In this document: in pieces, positions 7,182 to 15,277 of the stretch
How the letters are laid out: every line of letters starts with the position of its first letter
Position numbering within the stretch: position 1 is the stretch's first letter
NCBI GenBank assembly: GCA_947165115.1
Contig: CAMUZD010000005.1
Location: 1-19,737, forward strand
Source of the DNA: an uncultured Clostridia bacterium
GTDB taxonomy: Bacteria > Bacillota > Clostridia > Oscillospirales > Acutalibacteraceae
DNA length: 19,737 bases
Reading direction: 5' to 3'
Program-made: the position numbers and the translations under genes
The notes under the pieces: generated by a model
What the model saw: only the letters and a program-made list of their open reading frames with translations
Told to the model about the DNA's origin: nothing
Database searches by the model: none

Positions 7182-9599
7182 ATGAAATACTTTTATTTAG
7201 CAGGCATACTCCTTTCCTTTTTCATTTTTCTCGCAGCATTCAGGCTTGTTGTAATTAAGATTCTTGAAGACTATTTCAGCAAGCCCAAGAATAAGAATCA
7301 TAAAACCATCCACATCCTCGGCCTGCTTCTCATATCTATTTGGGTTATAAGGTTTACCATGGGTATCTATTCTATAAATGCAAATCCTGATTTGCTTTAT
7401 AACTATGGAAAGAATGACGGCAACAAAGAACAAACAAGTTCCATTGAAAATGATGATCAATGGAAGCCGAATGGTTTTGAAGCTTTTTTTGACAGCTTGC
7501 TGCATGCGTTTCAGACATTCAGCATGGATGAGGATTATACAGAGTATCTGCATGTTGGTTATGAAATGGTCAGCAACGATGAACAGATCAAGACCCATCC
7601 AAACGATTATTTGTCATTTCCAAATTGGCTGAGGGTTCTTTTCGGTGGTTATATCTCGGTTTTGAATTTTTCCGCGCCTGTTGCGGGCAGTGTTGTAATA
7701 CTGCAATTCTTAACCGGCCTTTTCCCCGGTCTCAGATTCTGGGTAGCAAGCACAAGATTCTCCCGCAAAAAGAAACATGTTTTCAGTGAACTGAATGAGC
7801 ACAGCCTCGCGGCCGCAAAGAGTGTAATCAGAGAGAATCCGGATGCAGTGATGATTTTTACCCATGTTTATACAGATATCGAGAGTGAAAAAGAATCTGA
7901 ATTGTTGCTGGATGCAAAAAATATCGGAGCTATTTGTCTAAAAGACGATATTATTCACCTGAATTTCGAAAGAATGAAAAACAAGACATTTTATTTCATA
8001 GATATGAAAGAGATGAATAACATTGAGCTTTTCAGCAAGATGGCCAGCAAGGAGTATTACAAAGCATTGCTGAATGGCACAAGAGTATTGATTTATTATG
8101 ATGATGATTCTCTTGTAACAATTCAAAGAAGTGCATATCGTGCGCTCGAAGGAATACTTGATAAAAATGGTATAAAAGATGAAATTCCGTCTGTTTACAG
8201 AAGAGACTGTAACAACGAGCTTGTGCTGAATCTTCTTCACAGATATCCGCTGTTTGCGAGCCTTAAAGATAATCCCGATAAAAAGGATATAAAGGTATCC
8301 ATAGTAGGCGGCGGCAGCATAGGACTGAAAATGTTTCTAAACGCTTACTGGGTCGGTCAGATTTACGGAACAAAGCTGCACCTGAATGTGGTGGCTTCGG
8401 AAGAGGAGGATATTTTTACGGGAAAGGTAGAAGGCGTAAACCCTGAAATACTCAAAACTGCGGTCAGGGGTGACACAATTCTGTCTTATAATCCCGATGC
8501 AGAAGATGACTGCGTCAGCAAAGGAGAAGAACTTGGTAAAGATCAGAATGAGGAATACTTCAAATTCGGGTATTCAAAGAAAAAGCTTGAAAAATGCAAT
8601 ATCAGAGATATAGTGTTTGAGCCTTATAATCCGAACAAAAAAGATAATCCGGACATAATAGAATCCAAAAAGGAAGAGGGCATAAAGAACGAATGCAAAA
8701 AAGATAAATTACGGGAATCTGATTATATACTTGTTGCTTTGGGCTCAGACGAAAGCAATATTTATTATGCAAATGTTTTAGCTCGCGAGATAGAGCTGTA
8801 TAAGCAGCAACTCGGTGAGAAGGATATCAAAGAAAAGGAAAAGAAGGTCACCATTCTCTATGTTGTTTATGATCCGGAAATCAGTGAGATGCTTAATTCA
8901 AAGCCTGCAAAAAAAGATGAAGAAAACAGAGAGAACTCTAATATACTCACAGTTGCGGTCGGAAATGTAGAAGAGACTTACAGTGAAAAGATGATAACGG
9001 GCAAAAGATTTCGCGAGCTTGCTGATGCTTTTGACAATGCTTATTCAAAAATCAGATCTTCTGTCAGCACAAGTTTTAACAGCGATAACAGTGACAACCT
9101 GAAAAAGTATTACAATTTCGAATCAAGCATAGCAAGAGCGATTCATCTGCCTTATACCATGTTTTCAGCTTTCAGGCTTAAGGGCATCGATATTGATATT
9201 TTTGAAGAAAAACACCCTGAAATAATCCGCAAGGAAGCACTTGAGAAATTCTTTGAAATAATCAAAGATGAAAACTGCGACAAGCAGCTTGGCTGGCTTG
9301 AGCACCGTCGCTGGAATGCCAATCTGCGCTCACGCGGTTATAGATCTACTAAAACGCTGAAAGGTCAGTCCGGCAGCAAAAAGGATCATCGTCTTAAAAT
9401 TCATTCGTGTATTGTTGAGAGCTACAACAAGTTTTTCTCAAGTGACTCGCTCAGTGGAGATGACAAACTCGATGTTGTTGCTAAGGCAGATAAATGCGAC
9501 TATAAAAGATTTGATAATCCTTCTGATCAATTCTCCGAGAATCAGAAAAACATAATTAAATACTATGAAGGGAAACTGAATCATGAACTATACTCCTGA
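7182..9599 (+). CDS. Membrane protein with TrkA-N-like Rossmann domains and divergent C-terminal RyR domain
   Basis: An 805-residue protein of unknown function. Hydrophobic helices are at 4-26, 44-64 and about 152-188. The intervening 65-150 is acidic and probably extracytoplasmic. The cytoplasmic part starts at about 199 with FSELNEHSLAAAKSV, reminiscent of a nucleotide-binding Rossmann half lacking the glycine loop. A second Rossmann fold starts at VSIVGGGSIG (372-381), with DYILVALGSDESN (514-526) as a later strand; this resembles TrkA-N/RCK domains of K+ channel regulators. A charged Lys/Glu stretch (about 440-510) interrupts it. Residues about 704-752 (WLEHRRWNANLRSRGY, then LKIHSCIVESY) match the pattern of RyR domains but lack the central WTYGP-type segment. 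GGAGG precedes the ATG. It overlaps the next gene by 17 bases. I infer a ligand-gated membrane effector or sensor, possibly a channel; this is not proven. Confidence 0.8.
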   Translation: MKYFYLAGILLSFFIFLAAFRLVVIKILEDYFSKPKNKNHKTIHILGLLLISIWVIRFTMGIYSINANPDLLYNYGKNDGNKEQTSSIENDDQWKPNGFEAFFDSLLHAFQTFSMDEDYTEYLHVGYEMVSNDEQIKTHPNDYLSFPNWLRVLFGGYISVLNFSAPVAGSVVILQFLTGLFPGLRFWVASTRFSRKKKHVFSELNEHSLAAAKSVIRENPDAVMIFTHVYTDIESEKESELLLDAKNIGAICLKDDIIHLNFERMKNKTFYFIDMKEMNNIELFSKMASKEYYKALLNGTRVLIYYDDDSLVTIQRSAYRALEGILDKNGIKDEIPSVYRRDCNNELVLNLLHRYPLFASLKDNPDKKDIKVSIVGGGSIGLKMFLNAYWVGQIYGTKLHLNVVASEEEDIFTGKVEGVNPEILKTAVRGDTILSYNPDAEDDCVSKGEELGKDQNEEYFKFGYSKKKLEKCNIRDIVFEPYNPNKKDNPDIIESKKEEGIKNECKKDKLRESDYILVALGSDESNIYYANVLAREIELYKQQLGEKDIKEKEKKVTILYVVYDPEISEMLNSKPAKKDEENRENSNILTVAVGNVEETYSEKMITGKRFRELADAFDNAYSKIRSSVSTSFNSDNSDNLKKYYNFESSIARAIHLPYTMFSAFRLKGIDIDIFEEKHPEIIRKEALEKFFEIIKDENCDKQLGWLEHRRWNANLRSRGYRSTKTLKGQSGSKKDHRLKIHSCIVESYNKFFSSDSLSGDDKLDVVAKADKCDYKRFDNPSDQFSENQKNIIKYYEGKLNHELYS

Positions 9600-9861
9600 T
9601 CCTATTGATACAAGCGATATCGAATTGTCGCCCGAAATAATGGAACTCTGCGAGAAACTTGCAGAAAATACACACGAAGTTTGGGCAAAAGGCAGAATAA
9701 AAGAGGGCTGGACTTACGGCCCCGTGCGTGATGACGCCAAAAAGGAAACCCCCTGCCTCGTTCCTTATGATGATCTCCCCGAGAGCGAAAAAGATTATGA
9801 TAGAAACACGGCGATGGAAACGCTTAAGGTGATTATTAAACTGGGGTTTGATATTAAATAA
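9583..9861 (+). CDS. Small free-standing RyR-domain protein
   Basis: A 92-residue protein that is essentially one RyR (ryanodine-receptor repeat) domain. It opens with PDPIDTSDIELS, followed by ELCEKLAENTHEVWAKGRI, then EGWTYGPVRDDAKKETPCL, and ends with ESEKDYDRNTAMETLKVI. These are the core RyR features, including the WxYGxxRDD segment and the YDRNTAxETLK helix. There is no signal peptide or membrane helix, so it is cytosolic. The ATG lies 17 bases inside the end of the membrane protein gene, with GAAGGG upstream, which implies translational coupling. RyR domains in bacteria are thought to bind small ligands or nucleotides. I infer a ligand-binding partner or regulator of the upstream proteins, one of which carries its own degenerate RyR domain. 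Confidence 0.9.
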   Translation: MNYTPDPIDTSDIELSPEIMELCEKLAENTHEVWAKGRIKEGWTYGPVRDDAKKETPCLVPYDDLPESEKDYDRNTAMETLKVIIKLGFDIK

Positions 9862-9872
9862 TTTATTTCGAA

Positions 9873-9916
9873 TAAAGCTGAAAGCACTCACCGTTTCGGC
9901 GAGTGCTTTATTGTCT
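9873..9916. terminator. Bidirectional terminator between the CARF/RyR cassette and the kinase gene
   Basis: The stem AAAGCACTC (9881-9889) pairs with GAGTGCTTT (9901-9909). It extends across one A-C mismatch to CCG/CGG around a TTT loop. It is T-rich on the right (TTTATTGTCTTTGT) and A-rich on the left, so it can serve both converging units. Confidence 0.85.
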
Positions 9917-9929
9917 TTGTATCAATCCT

Positions 9930-11189
9930 TTATCCCTCAAACACTCTCTCATATTCACCCGTGGCGATGGCGGCGGTGATTGCGGCGCCGGCGCCGGCCT
10001 CCTCGTCATACGGGGCAGTCAGGGGAGCCGTTCCGAAGATTTTTTCAATATATTTCGCCATGGCGGGATTTTTCCTGACTCCGTTGCCCGAGGCAATAAT
10101 CACGGGATTCTCACGCCCGGAATACATATCGCGAAGTTCGGTGATAATTCCGACTGCGACCGATGCGGCAAAATCTTTCAGCGTGAAATTGCCCTCGGTA
10201 AGATTTGAAAATCCGCCTGTCAGCGACGGATTTGCCCTCGTGCCGCAGTAACGGCAGTCGCCGGTGAGGTCCGTATCGGGCGCGTTTTCAAGGATCTTAT
10301 CGAGGAACGGGTAAAAGCTGTCAATTTCCGCACCCGCGGCATTTGCGATTTCACGGCAGAATTTTTCAAAATCCGAGAATGCCCTGCCGCCGCAGAGAGC
10401 ACAGCCCGCGGCCAGATAATATCTGCCGTCAAACGGGCGGAGTTCCGCGCCTTCAGGAGTATCATCCGGGTTTTCGATAAGATAGGAAATCTGCGAGCCC
10501 GTGCCGATATTTATGAGCACTCCGTCCTTTTCGGGAACGGAGCCGATGAAGCTCGCCTGATTGTCGCCGATGCAGACAGCTACGGGTATATTCTGCGCCG
10601 TTTTGCCGATTATTTCAAATTCGGCCGTCACGCGCGGGAGCAATGGGCTTTCATAGGTGAAGGCATTGTTCTTTATATCAAAACAGCCGAGCGAGGCGGC
10701 GTTTGTGATATGCATTACGGGAGAAGTGTTCCCGCAGAGTTTCATCGCGATATAATCGCCTATTGTGCAAAGATATTCAGCGCTTTCGGGAACAAGGGCG
10801 TTCTTTTCGTTATAGAGATGAGTGGCGAGCCCGTAACCGGGATAAGTGCCGAGTATCTCAGCGGTGCTTCTTTCGCCGTCCGGATGCTCGGCGGAGCGCA
10901 GATCCTGCCAGGTCCAGAGCGGAGAAACAGCATTTCCCTGCGAATCTGTGTATAGAATACCGTGCATCTGTCCCGAAATACCGATTGCCTCATAGTCGGC
11001 AAATTCGGAGATGATGCCGTTTACGATATCGAGAATCACCGCGGTATCCTGCGCCTTTTCAAACGGCAGGGCGCTTGAAATAAAAGAGATATTAGGGCGG
11101 TTTGCGGTTTTGATTACACGGCGTGTTTCTGTTTCAAAGAGCACCGCGCCGATGCCGGTAGTTCCGATATCAAGTCCGAGAATTTTCAT
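9930..11189 (-). CDS. FGGY-family carbohydrate kinase (sedoheptulokinase-like)
   Basis: An ATP-dependent sugar or polyol kinase of 419 residues. It starts with the phosphate-binding loop LGLDIGTTGIGA (4-15). It carries the FGGY core motifs ISGQMHGIL (71-79), the substrate-loop WTWQDLR (92-98), GDNQASF with the likely catalytic Asp209, a second phosphate loop INIGTGSQ (226-233) and the adenosine motif IASGNGVRKNP (365-375). It is shorter than the roughly 480-520 residues of xylulokinases and glycerol kinases; the compact form and the QMHG motif suggest the sedoheptulokinase-like branch, but I cannot fix the substrate. An AGGTG ribosome binding site sits before the ATG, and only 8 bases separate it from the glycyl radical enzyme gene. 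It probably phosphorylates a substrate or product of that enzyme's pathway (inference). Confidence 0.88.
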   Translation of the reverse strand: MKILGLDIGTTGIGAVLFETETRRVIKTANRPNISFISSALPFEKAQDTAVILDIVNGIISEFADYEAIGISGQMHGILYTDSQGNAVSPLWTWQDLRSAEHPDGERSTAEILGTYPGYGLATHLYNEKNALVPESAEYLCTIGDYIAMKLCGNTSPVMHITNAASLGCFDIKNNAFTYESPLLPRVTAEFEIIGKTAQNIPVAVCIGDNQASFIGSVPEKDGVLINIGTGSQISYLIENPDDTPEGAELRPFDGRYYLAAGCALCGGRAFSDFEKFCREIANAAGAEIDSFYPFLDKILENAPDTDLTGDCRYCGTRANPSLTGGFSNLTEGNFTLKDFAASVAVGIITELRDMYSGRENPVIIASGNGVRKNPAMAKYIEKIFGTAPLTAPYDEEAGAGAAITAAIATGEYERVFEG

Positions 11190-11197
11190 ATTTCACC

Positions 11198-13522
11198 TCA
11201 GCAAATTGCGGTTGAGCCCGGGTCAAGGCGGGTGATAATATCCTGCTGAATTGCGGGAGAAAGATCAAGGAAATTGACGAATGTGCCGTGAATTCTCATT
11301 ATGTAAATTCCCGAGGGAGCATATTTTTCGGGCTCTGCGAGAACTTTACGGAGAATCTCCGCAGTTGTGACATTTACATAGAGATAAAACGGTGAAACTC
11401 CCTCTTTGAGTGGATTGAAAAAGAGGGGCGAAATGACCTTATCCCTGAATTCAATTCCTTTATCCTCGTAGCTTTCGGCTTTGAAATACTTCGGGTCGAT
11501 GCCGAGATGGGAGGCATAGCCGCCGTTGAATTTTTCAAACGGCATTTTCATATTTGAGAGCATTCTGAAGCCGAGGCCGTTTTCCGCGCTGCCGTAAAGC
11601 GGATCGACTCCGTAGCCGAGCATATCCCTTGATTTTCTGCCGTCCGGAGTTGCGCCGACCCAGTAGCCGTAAAGCAGATGAGTTGAGGGCGATGAGAAAT
11701 CTGCGCGGAACGGGTTGCCGAGATAATTCTTCGCAGAAGTCACGATATCCGCGACCTTTGATGCGATTTCGCCCGCCTCGTTATCAATCTTTTCAATATT
11801 GTTGCCGAATTTATCAGCGCCGAGCAGGAATTCGCGCAGGTCTTCATATCCTTTGAAATCAGCCTTCATGGCGGGCACGAGTTTATCCGCATCCTGCGGG
11901 CACTCGGCAAGCAGTCTGTCAATAGCCGCGAAACTGTCTGCGATTACGGAAACCCCGTGAATCAGGCATCCGCTGCCGTTGTATTTTGTTCCCTGAGCGT
12001 TGATATCGCGTGCGTCGGTTCCGTTTTCGAGTCCGCCCATAAGGCAGGAGAGGAAGGGCACGCGCTGGGTCGAGAGCGCCGCCGAAGCGCCGTTCGCAAA
12101 TTCCGCCATACGCGCAACGATTTCACGCGTATTCTTATAGAATTCCTCCCTGATATTTTCAAGTCTGCAGGCGGGAATATCAATCAGTTTTTCTCCCGTT
12201 ATCGTTGAAATTCCGCCGGTCAGCGTCATCTCAAGGATTTTGGGGAGATTCAGCCAGCTGTTGGTCGTGTTGCCGTTATCCTTACCCATAATCAGCGGCT
12301 CCTGACAGCCCGCAATTGAAATATCGGGAAGGTCCTCAGCGTCAACTCCGTGTGCCCCGAGCACGGCGAAGAGAGAATCGTCATTGAAAAATGAAGGAGT
12401 CAGTTTGCCCGGTGAAAACAGGAATCTGCCCGTTTCGCGGTAGAGTTTTTTGGGAGTGTTCTTATGAAGTTTCAGCGAGAGAATCGGCTGAGGCAGATTC
12501 ATATCATAATACGCATCAAGAAATGCGTAGGTTGTCTCATTTGAAAGATCGTTTCCGTCAATATCCCTGCCGCCGAGGATGATATTCTGGGAAATGGCCC
12601 AGCTTCTGTCGGCAACATTGAAGAATACGAGAAAATGGCGCAGGAGCGCGGCCGCATCTTCTCTCGAGAGGCCGTTCCTGTAAGGCTCAAAGATTCTGTC
12701 CGCGTTGCCGACCGAAAAAGCGAAGGGATTCGGAGTCTGCTCGAGGCACATAATCTGCCACATGATGATAAATGACTGTATCGCCTCGCAGAGGTTCTGC
12801 GCCCCGTTTTCGGGCACTCTGCGCAGATTCTTTTCCATCTGCAGGAGTATTTTCTTCTGCGTGCCGCCGGCACATTCCGCTTTTTCCGCGGCTAGGTCCG
12901 CATAGCGGTTCGCGAGTATCACTGCGCATTCCAGCGCGATTCTGAAGGCCTCATAGCCGTGACCTTCCCTGCCTTCAATCTTTTCAAGCATACCCGAAAC
13001 GCCGTGTTTCAGGGCATATCTCATATCGGGAATAAGGTGGCCCGTTACCTGCTCAAAGAAGAAAATGACCTCTTTGGTGTAGTTCTCGGCTTTTGAATAA
13101 ACCTCGCCGAGCTTTACCGCATATTCGCTCTTTGCAAACTCCGCGCGGGCGGCTGCAATCCTGGCCGCTGCGAATTCGTCATTTGGCTCTATATCACCGA
13201 AGACTGCTGTCGGATCGCAGTATCCGCAGAATTCCTCAACCTTGAAAGCGGGGTTTATCAATGCATAGGAGCGCGCGAAGGCATCATCCTGCGTGCCCGC
13301 GAAGATGTTGAATTCGCTTATATCAATCGGTATTGTCTTAACGATTTCGCACAGTATTTTCGCCTTTTTTATCTCCTCGTTTTCGCCCGCGAATTCCTTA
13401 TCAAGCGCGAGTTCCTTCTCTTTGGCTATGAACCAGCCGTCGAGGCGGCAGCCCGCCCTCTTCTGAGCGAAAAGCGATTTCGCCATCTCCGAAATCTGCT
13501 TGTTATCAAGGATATTCAGCAT
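11198..13522 (-). CDS. Glycyl radical enzyme of the PFL/dehydratase superfamily, substrate unknown
   Basis: A 774-residue oxygen-sensitive radical enzyme. The thiyl-radical loop is AGCQEPL, giving Cys406 and the dehydratase/lyase-type Glu408. EQTPNPFAFSVGNADRIFEPY (split here as 261-280) matches a conserved region of the family. The C-terminal glycyl loop is IMRIHGTFVNFLDLSP (741-756), with the radical on Gly746. The Arg, Gly and Phe are kept, but the usual RV-(S/A)-GY reads RIHGT, so the residue after the Gly is Thr instead of Tyr. The GCxE motif places it with the non-PFL members (glycerol, propanediol, choline and sulfonate-type eliminases) rather than pyruvate formate-lyase. AAGGAGGA precedes the ATG and overlaps the activase stop. 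Neighbours are its activase and an FGGY kinase; no microcompartment genes are present. A sugar- or polyol-like substrate is inferred only from the kinase. Confidence 0.9.
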   Translation of the reverse strand: MLNILDNKQISEMAKSLFAQKRAGCRLDGWFIAKEKELALDKEFAGENEEIKKAKILCEIVKTIPIDISEFNIFAGTQDDAFARSYALINPAFKVEEFCGYCDPTAVFGDIEPNDEFAAARIAAARAEFAKSEYAVKLGEVYSKAENYTKEVIFFFEQVTGHLIPDMRYALKHGVSGMLEKIEGREGHGYEAFRIALECAVILANRYADLAAEKAECAGGTQKKILLQMEKNLRRVPENGAQNLCEAIQSFIIMWQIMCLEQTPNPFAFSVGNADRIFEPYRNGLSREDAAALLRHFLVFFNVADRSWAISQNIILGGRDIDGNDLSNETTYAFLDAYYDMNLPQPILSLKLHKNTPKKLYRETGRFLFSPGKLTPSFFNDDSLFAVLGAHGVDAEDLPDISIAGCQEPLIMGKDNGNTTNSWLNLPKILEMTLTGGISTITGEKLIDIPACRLENIREEFYKNTREIVARMAEFANGASAALSTQRVPFLSCLMGGLENGTDARDINAQGTKYNGSGCLIHGVSVIADSFAAIDRLLAECPQDADKLVPAMKADFKGYEDLREFLLGADKFGNNIEKIDNEAGEIASKVADIVTSAKNYLGNPFRADFSSPSTHLLYGYWVGATPDGRKSRDMLGYGVDPLYGSAENGLGFRMLSNMKMPFEKFNGGYASHLGIDPKYFKAESYEDKGIEFRDKVISPLFFNPLKEGVSPFYLYVNVTTAEILRKVLAEPEKYAPSGIYIMRIHGTFVNFLDLSPAIQQDIITRLDPGSTAIC

Positions 13523-13534
13523 TGCCGCTCCTCC

Positions 13535-14239
13535 TTATGTTTTCACCGTTTTAAGTCCGCGGGAATTGAAAATGCGCGTGAATTCATCCACCGTCTCTGC
13601 GCTCACAAAAGCATTTTCCATCTCATATTTACCCTGCCATTTGTCTTTCCCGAATTCATGATAGGGCAGAAATTCAAAAACGGCATTTGAAGTATCAAAC
13701 TGTGAAAAATACCCTGCAAATATCTCGGGGCAGATATTCACGCCGTTTATCAGCGGTATTCTTATATGAATCCGTCTGCCGGAATTCAGTAAGAATTCAA
13801 TATTTTCAAGCGTCTGCGAATTTGAATGCCCAGTCCATTTTTTATGAATTTCATCATCGGGATGCTTGAGGTCGATTATCGGATAATCGATATATTCCGC
13901 CATTTCGCAAAGTGAAGGCAGCGAGCCGTTTGTCTCGATGCAGGTCGAGATGCCGCTTCCTTTCAGCTTTTTAAGAAGCGGAAGCAGTTCATCGCTCTGC
14001 AGAGTGCATTCGCCGCCCGTGAAGGTCACGCCTCCGCCGTCAAAAAACATCATTCTGCTGCGCATGATTTCATCATATATTTCATCAATTGAAACATCCC
14101 GCGCCGCGGGGTTTTCAAGCGGAATCGCGTCTGCATTGGAACACCATCTGCATCTGAAATTGCAGCCCTGCAGATGATATACCAGGCGGTTGCCGGGCCC
14201 GTCCTGCGAATAATTAAAACCCTTCTGAAGAATTTTCAA
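13535..14239 (-). CDS. Glycyl radical enzyme activating enzyme (radical SAM)
   Basis: A radical SAM protein that installs the glycyl radical on its partner. The SAM-cluster motif CNFRCRWC (C26, C30, C33) and the TGGE motif (74-77, in GGGVTFTGGEC) are present, as are the N-terminal SQDGPG and the later IETNGS. At about 234 residues it lacks the ferredoxin-like insert with two extra [4Fe-4S] clusters seen in many dehydratase activases, so it is the short form. There is no ATG. I chose TTG 14239 because GAGGT lies about 7 bases upstream and the product then begins LKILQKGFNYSQDGPG, as in the family. A further in-frame TTG at 14293 would add 18 residues encoded by a hairpin repeat and has no ribosome binding site. 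The stop overlaps the ribosome binding site of the next gene. Confidence 0.88.
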   Translation of the reverse strand: MKILQKGFNYSQDGPGNRLVYHLQGCNFRCRWCSNADAIPLENPAARDVSIDEIYDEIMRSRMMFFDGGGVTFTGGECTLQSDELLPLLKKLKGSGISTCIETNGSLPSLCEMAEYIDYPIIDLKHPDDEIHKKWTGHSNSQTLENIEFLLNSGRRIHIRIPLINGVNICPEIFAGYFSQFDTSNAVFEFLPYHEFGKDKWQGKYEMENAFVSAETVDEFTRIFNSRGLKTVKT

Positions 14240-14263
14240 ATCATTTACCTCATATACCAATAT

Positions 14264-14283
14264 CCCCTCCGCAGAGGGAGGGG
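14264..14283. repeat. G/C-rich palindrome between mgtC-like gene and activase
   Basis: CCCCTCC (14264-14270) and GGAGGGG (14277-14283) form a 7-bp stem around GCAGAG. It occupies most of the gap between the MgtC stop and the preferred activase start. A palindrome of similar style (CCTCTCC...GGAGAGG) is at 19517-19540, so it may be a dispersed repeat. It could also modulate transcription between the two genes. Confidence 0.6.
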
Positions 14284-14293
14284 CTTGAATCAA

Positions 14294-15037
14294 TCAAATA
14301 TTCGGAGTTACGCTGAATCTGATTATACGTGTGTCTTCATTGAAGAATCTGACAAATTCCTCAGTAGGCAGATTTGAGGGAGCCTTGACTACTGCGATAT
14401 AGTGGAATTTGCCGTCAAAACTGTCGCCGTCATTGTCAATGGATATTTCCTCCAGCTGGGCATTCCATTTTTTATCGACTGCCTCAAGGAATTCCTTGCG
14501 GAAGCTCCCGTCTTCGAGCACGTGAAAATCGAGTTTATTGTCGCTCCAGGTTTCAACACCGAATTTATATTTATGCATGGCAAACTGAATCACGACAATC
14601 ACTATCATTGCGAAAAGGCCGATAATATACATTCCCGCACCGATGGCAAGGCCGATGCCTGCGGTAGCCCAGATTCCCGCCGCAGTGGTGAGTCCTTTGA
14701 CGCTCGCGCCGTGCTTGAAGATAACACCCGCGCCGAGGAACGATATGCCGCTGACTACCTGCGCGGCAATTCTTGCGGGATCGGCTCCGCGCGTGCCGTC
14801 TATCATTCCGCCCGTATGACCCGCCAGGTCCATAAAGGCGTATTTTGAAACTATCATCATCAGAGCCGCTGCGCAGCAGACCACGATATGAGTGCGAAGC
14901 CCCGCGTTTTTAAGCCTGCGGCTTCTTTCGTAACCAATAGCGGCTCCGCATATGCAGGCGACAATAATCCTGATAAAGAAATCAAGATACTGCCACAGCG
15001 AAAGTTGCTGGGTTAAATGCTGAATAAACTGCATCAT
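14294..15037 (-). CDS. MgtC/SapB-family inner membrane protein
   Basis: A 247-residue membrane protein with the MgtC signature blocks: GYERSRRLKNAGLRTHI (35-51), ARIAAQVVSGISFLGAGVIF (88-107) and VKGLTTAAGIWATAGIGLA (113-131). About four to five hydrophobic helices fill residues 17-155. The soluble C-terminus (about 160-247) is alpha/beta and ACT-like, as in MgtC proteins with a regulatory tail. The MgtC family is linked to Mg2+ limitation, acid tolerance and control of ATP synthase, but the function of Gram-positive members is mostly unknown. GAAGGA lies before the double ATG. It has its own promoter at 15080-15108 and precedes the activase by a short gap, so it may be co-transcribed with the glycyl radical genes without sharing their function. 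Confidence 0.92.
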   Translation of the reverse strand: MMQFIQHLTQQLSLWQYLDFFIRIIVACICGAAIGYERSRRLKNAGLRTHIVVCCAAALMMIVSKYAFMDLAGHTGGMIDGTRGADPARIAAQVVSGISFLGAGVIFKHGASVKGLTTAAGIWATAGIGLAIGAGMYIIGLFAMIVIVVIQFAMHKYKFGVETWSDNKLDFHVLEDGSFRKEFLEAVDKKWNAQLEEISIDNDGDSFDGKFHYIAVVKAPSNLPTEEFVRFFNEDTRIIRFSVTPNI

Positions 15038-15079
15038 ATTTCCTTCTTTCCAAGATACATTGCAATAATATAATATTGT

Positions 15080-15108
15080 ATTATAATATAGCTGATCTGA
15101 ATATGCAA
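15080..15108 (-). promoter_or_regulatory. Promoter of the mgtC-like gene (TTGCAT-N17-TATAAT)
   Basis: Minus strand: -35 TTGCAT (15103-15108), 17-base spacer, -10 TATAAT (15080-15085). It lies about 43 bases before the ATG in a very A/T-rich segment. Confidence 0.75.
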
Positions 15109-15203
15109 GAAGTTTTTGACGGAATTAATAAAAAACGGTCACATTTCACAATAAAACTGTAAATAATAGGGCAAAAAGACGGTCGATTACGCTTGCCCGC
15201 GTA

Positions 15204-15232
15204 TTGAAAAAAATGTCATTTTGTGATAAAAT
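15204..15232 (+). promoter_or_regulatory. Promoter of the lipoprotein gene at 15278 (TTGAAA-N17-TAAAAT)
   Basis: Plus strand: -35 TTGAAA (15204-15209), 17-base spacer, -10 TAAAAT (15227-15232). It diverges from the mgtC promoter. Confidence 0.72.
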
Positions 15233-15277
15233 TAATAAGATATATCAAGAATTCTTCTGAAATCACGGAGGAGTCAC

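Noticed and set aside
5807..9916. A CRISPR array or cas genes linked to the CARF nuclease
   Set aside because: No regularly spaced repeats and no Cas-like protein were found on either strand anywhere in the window.
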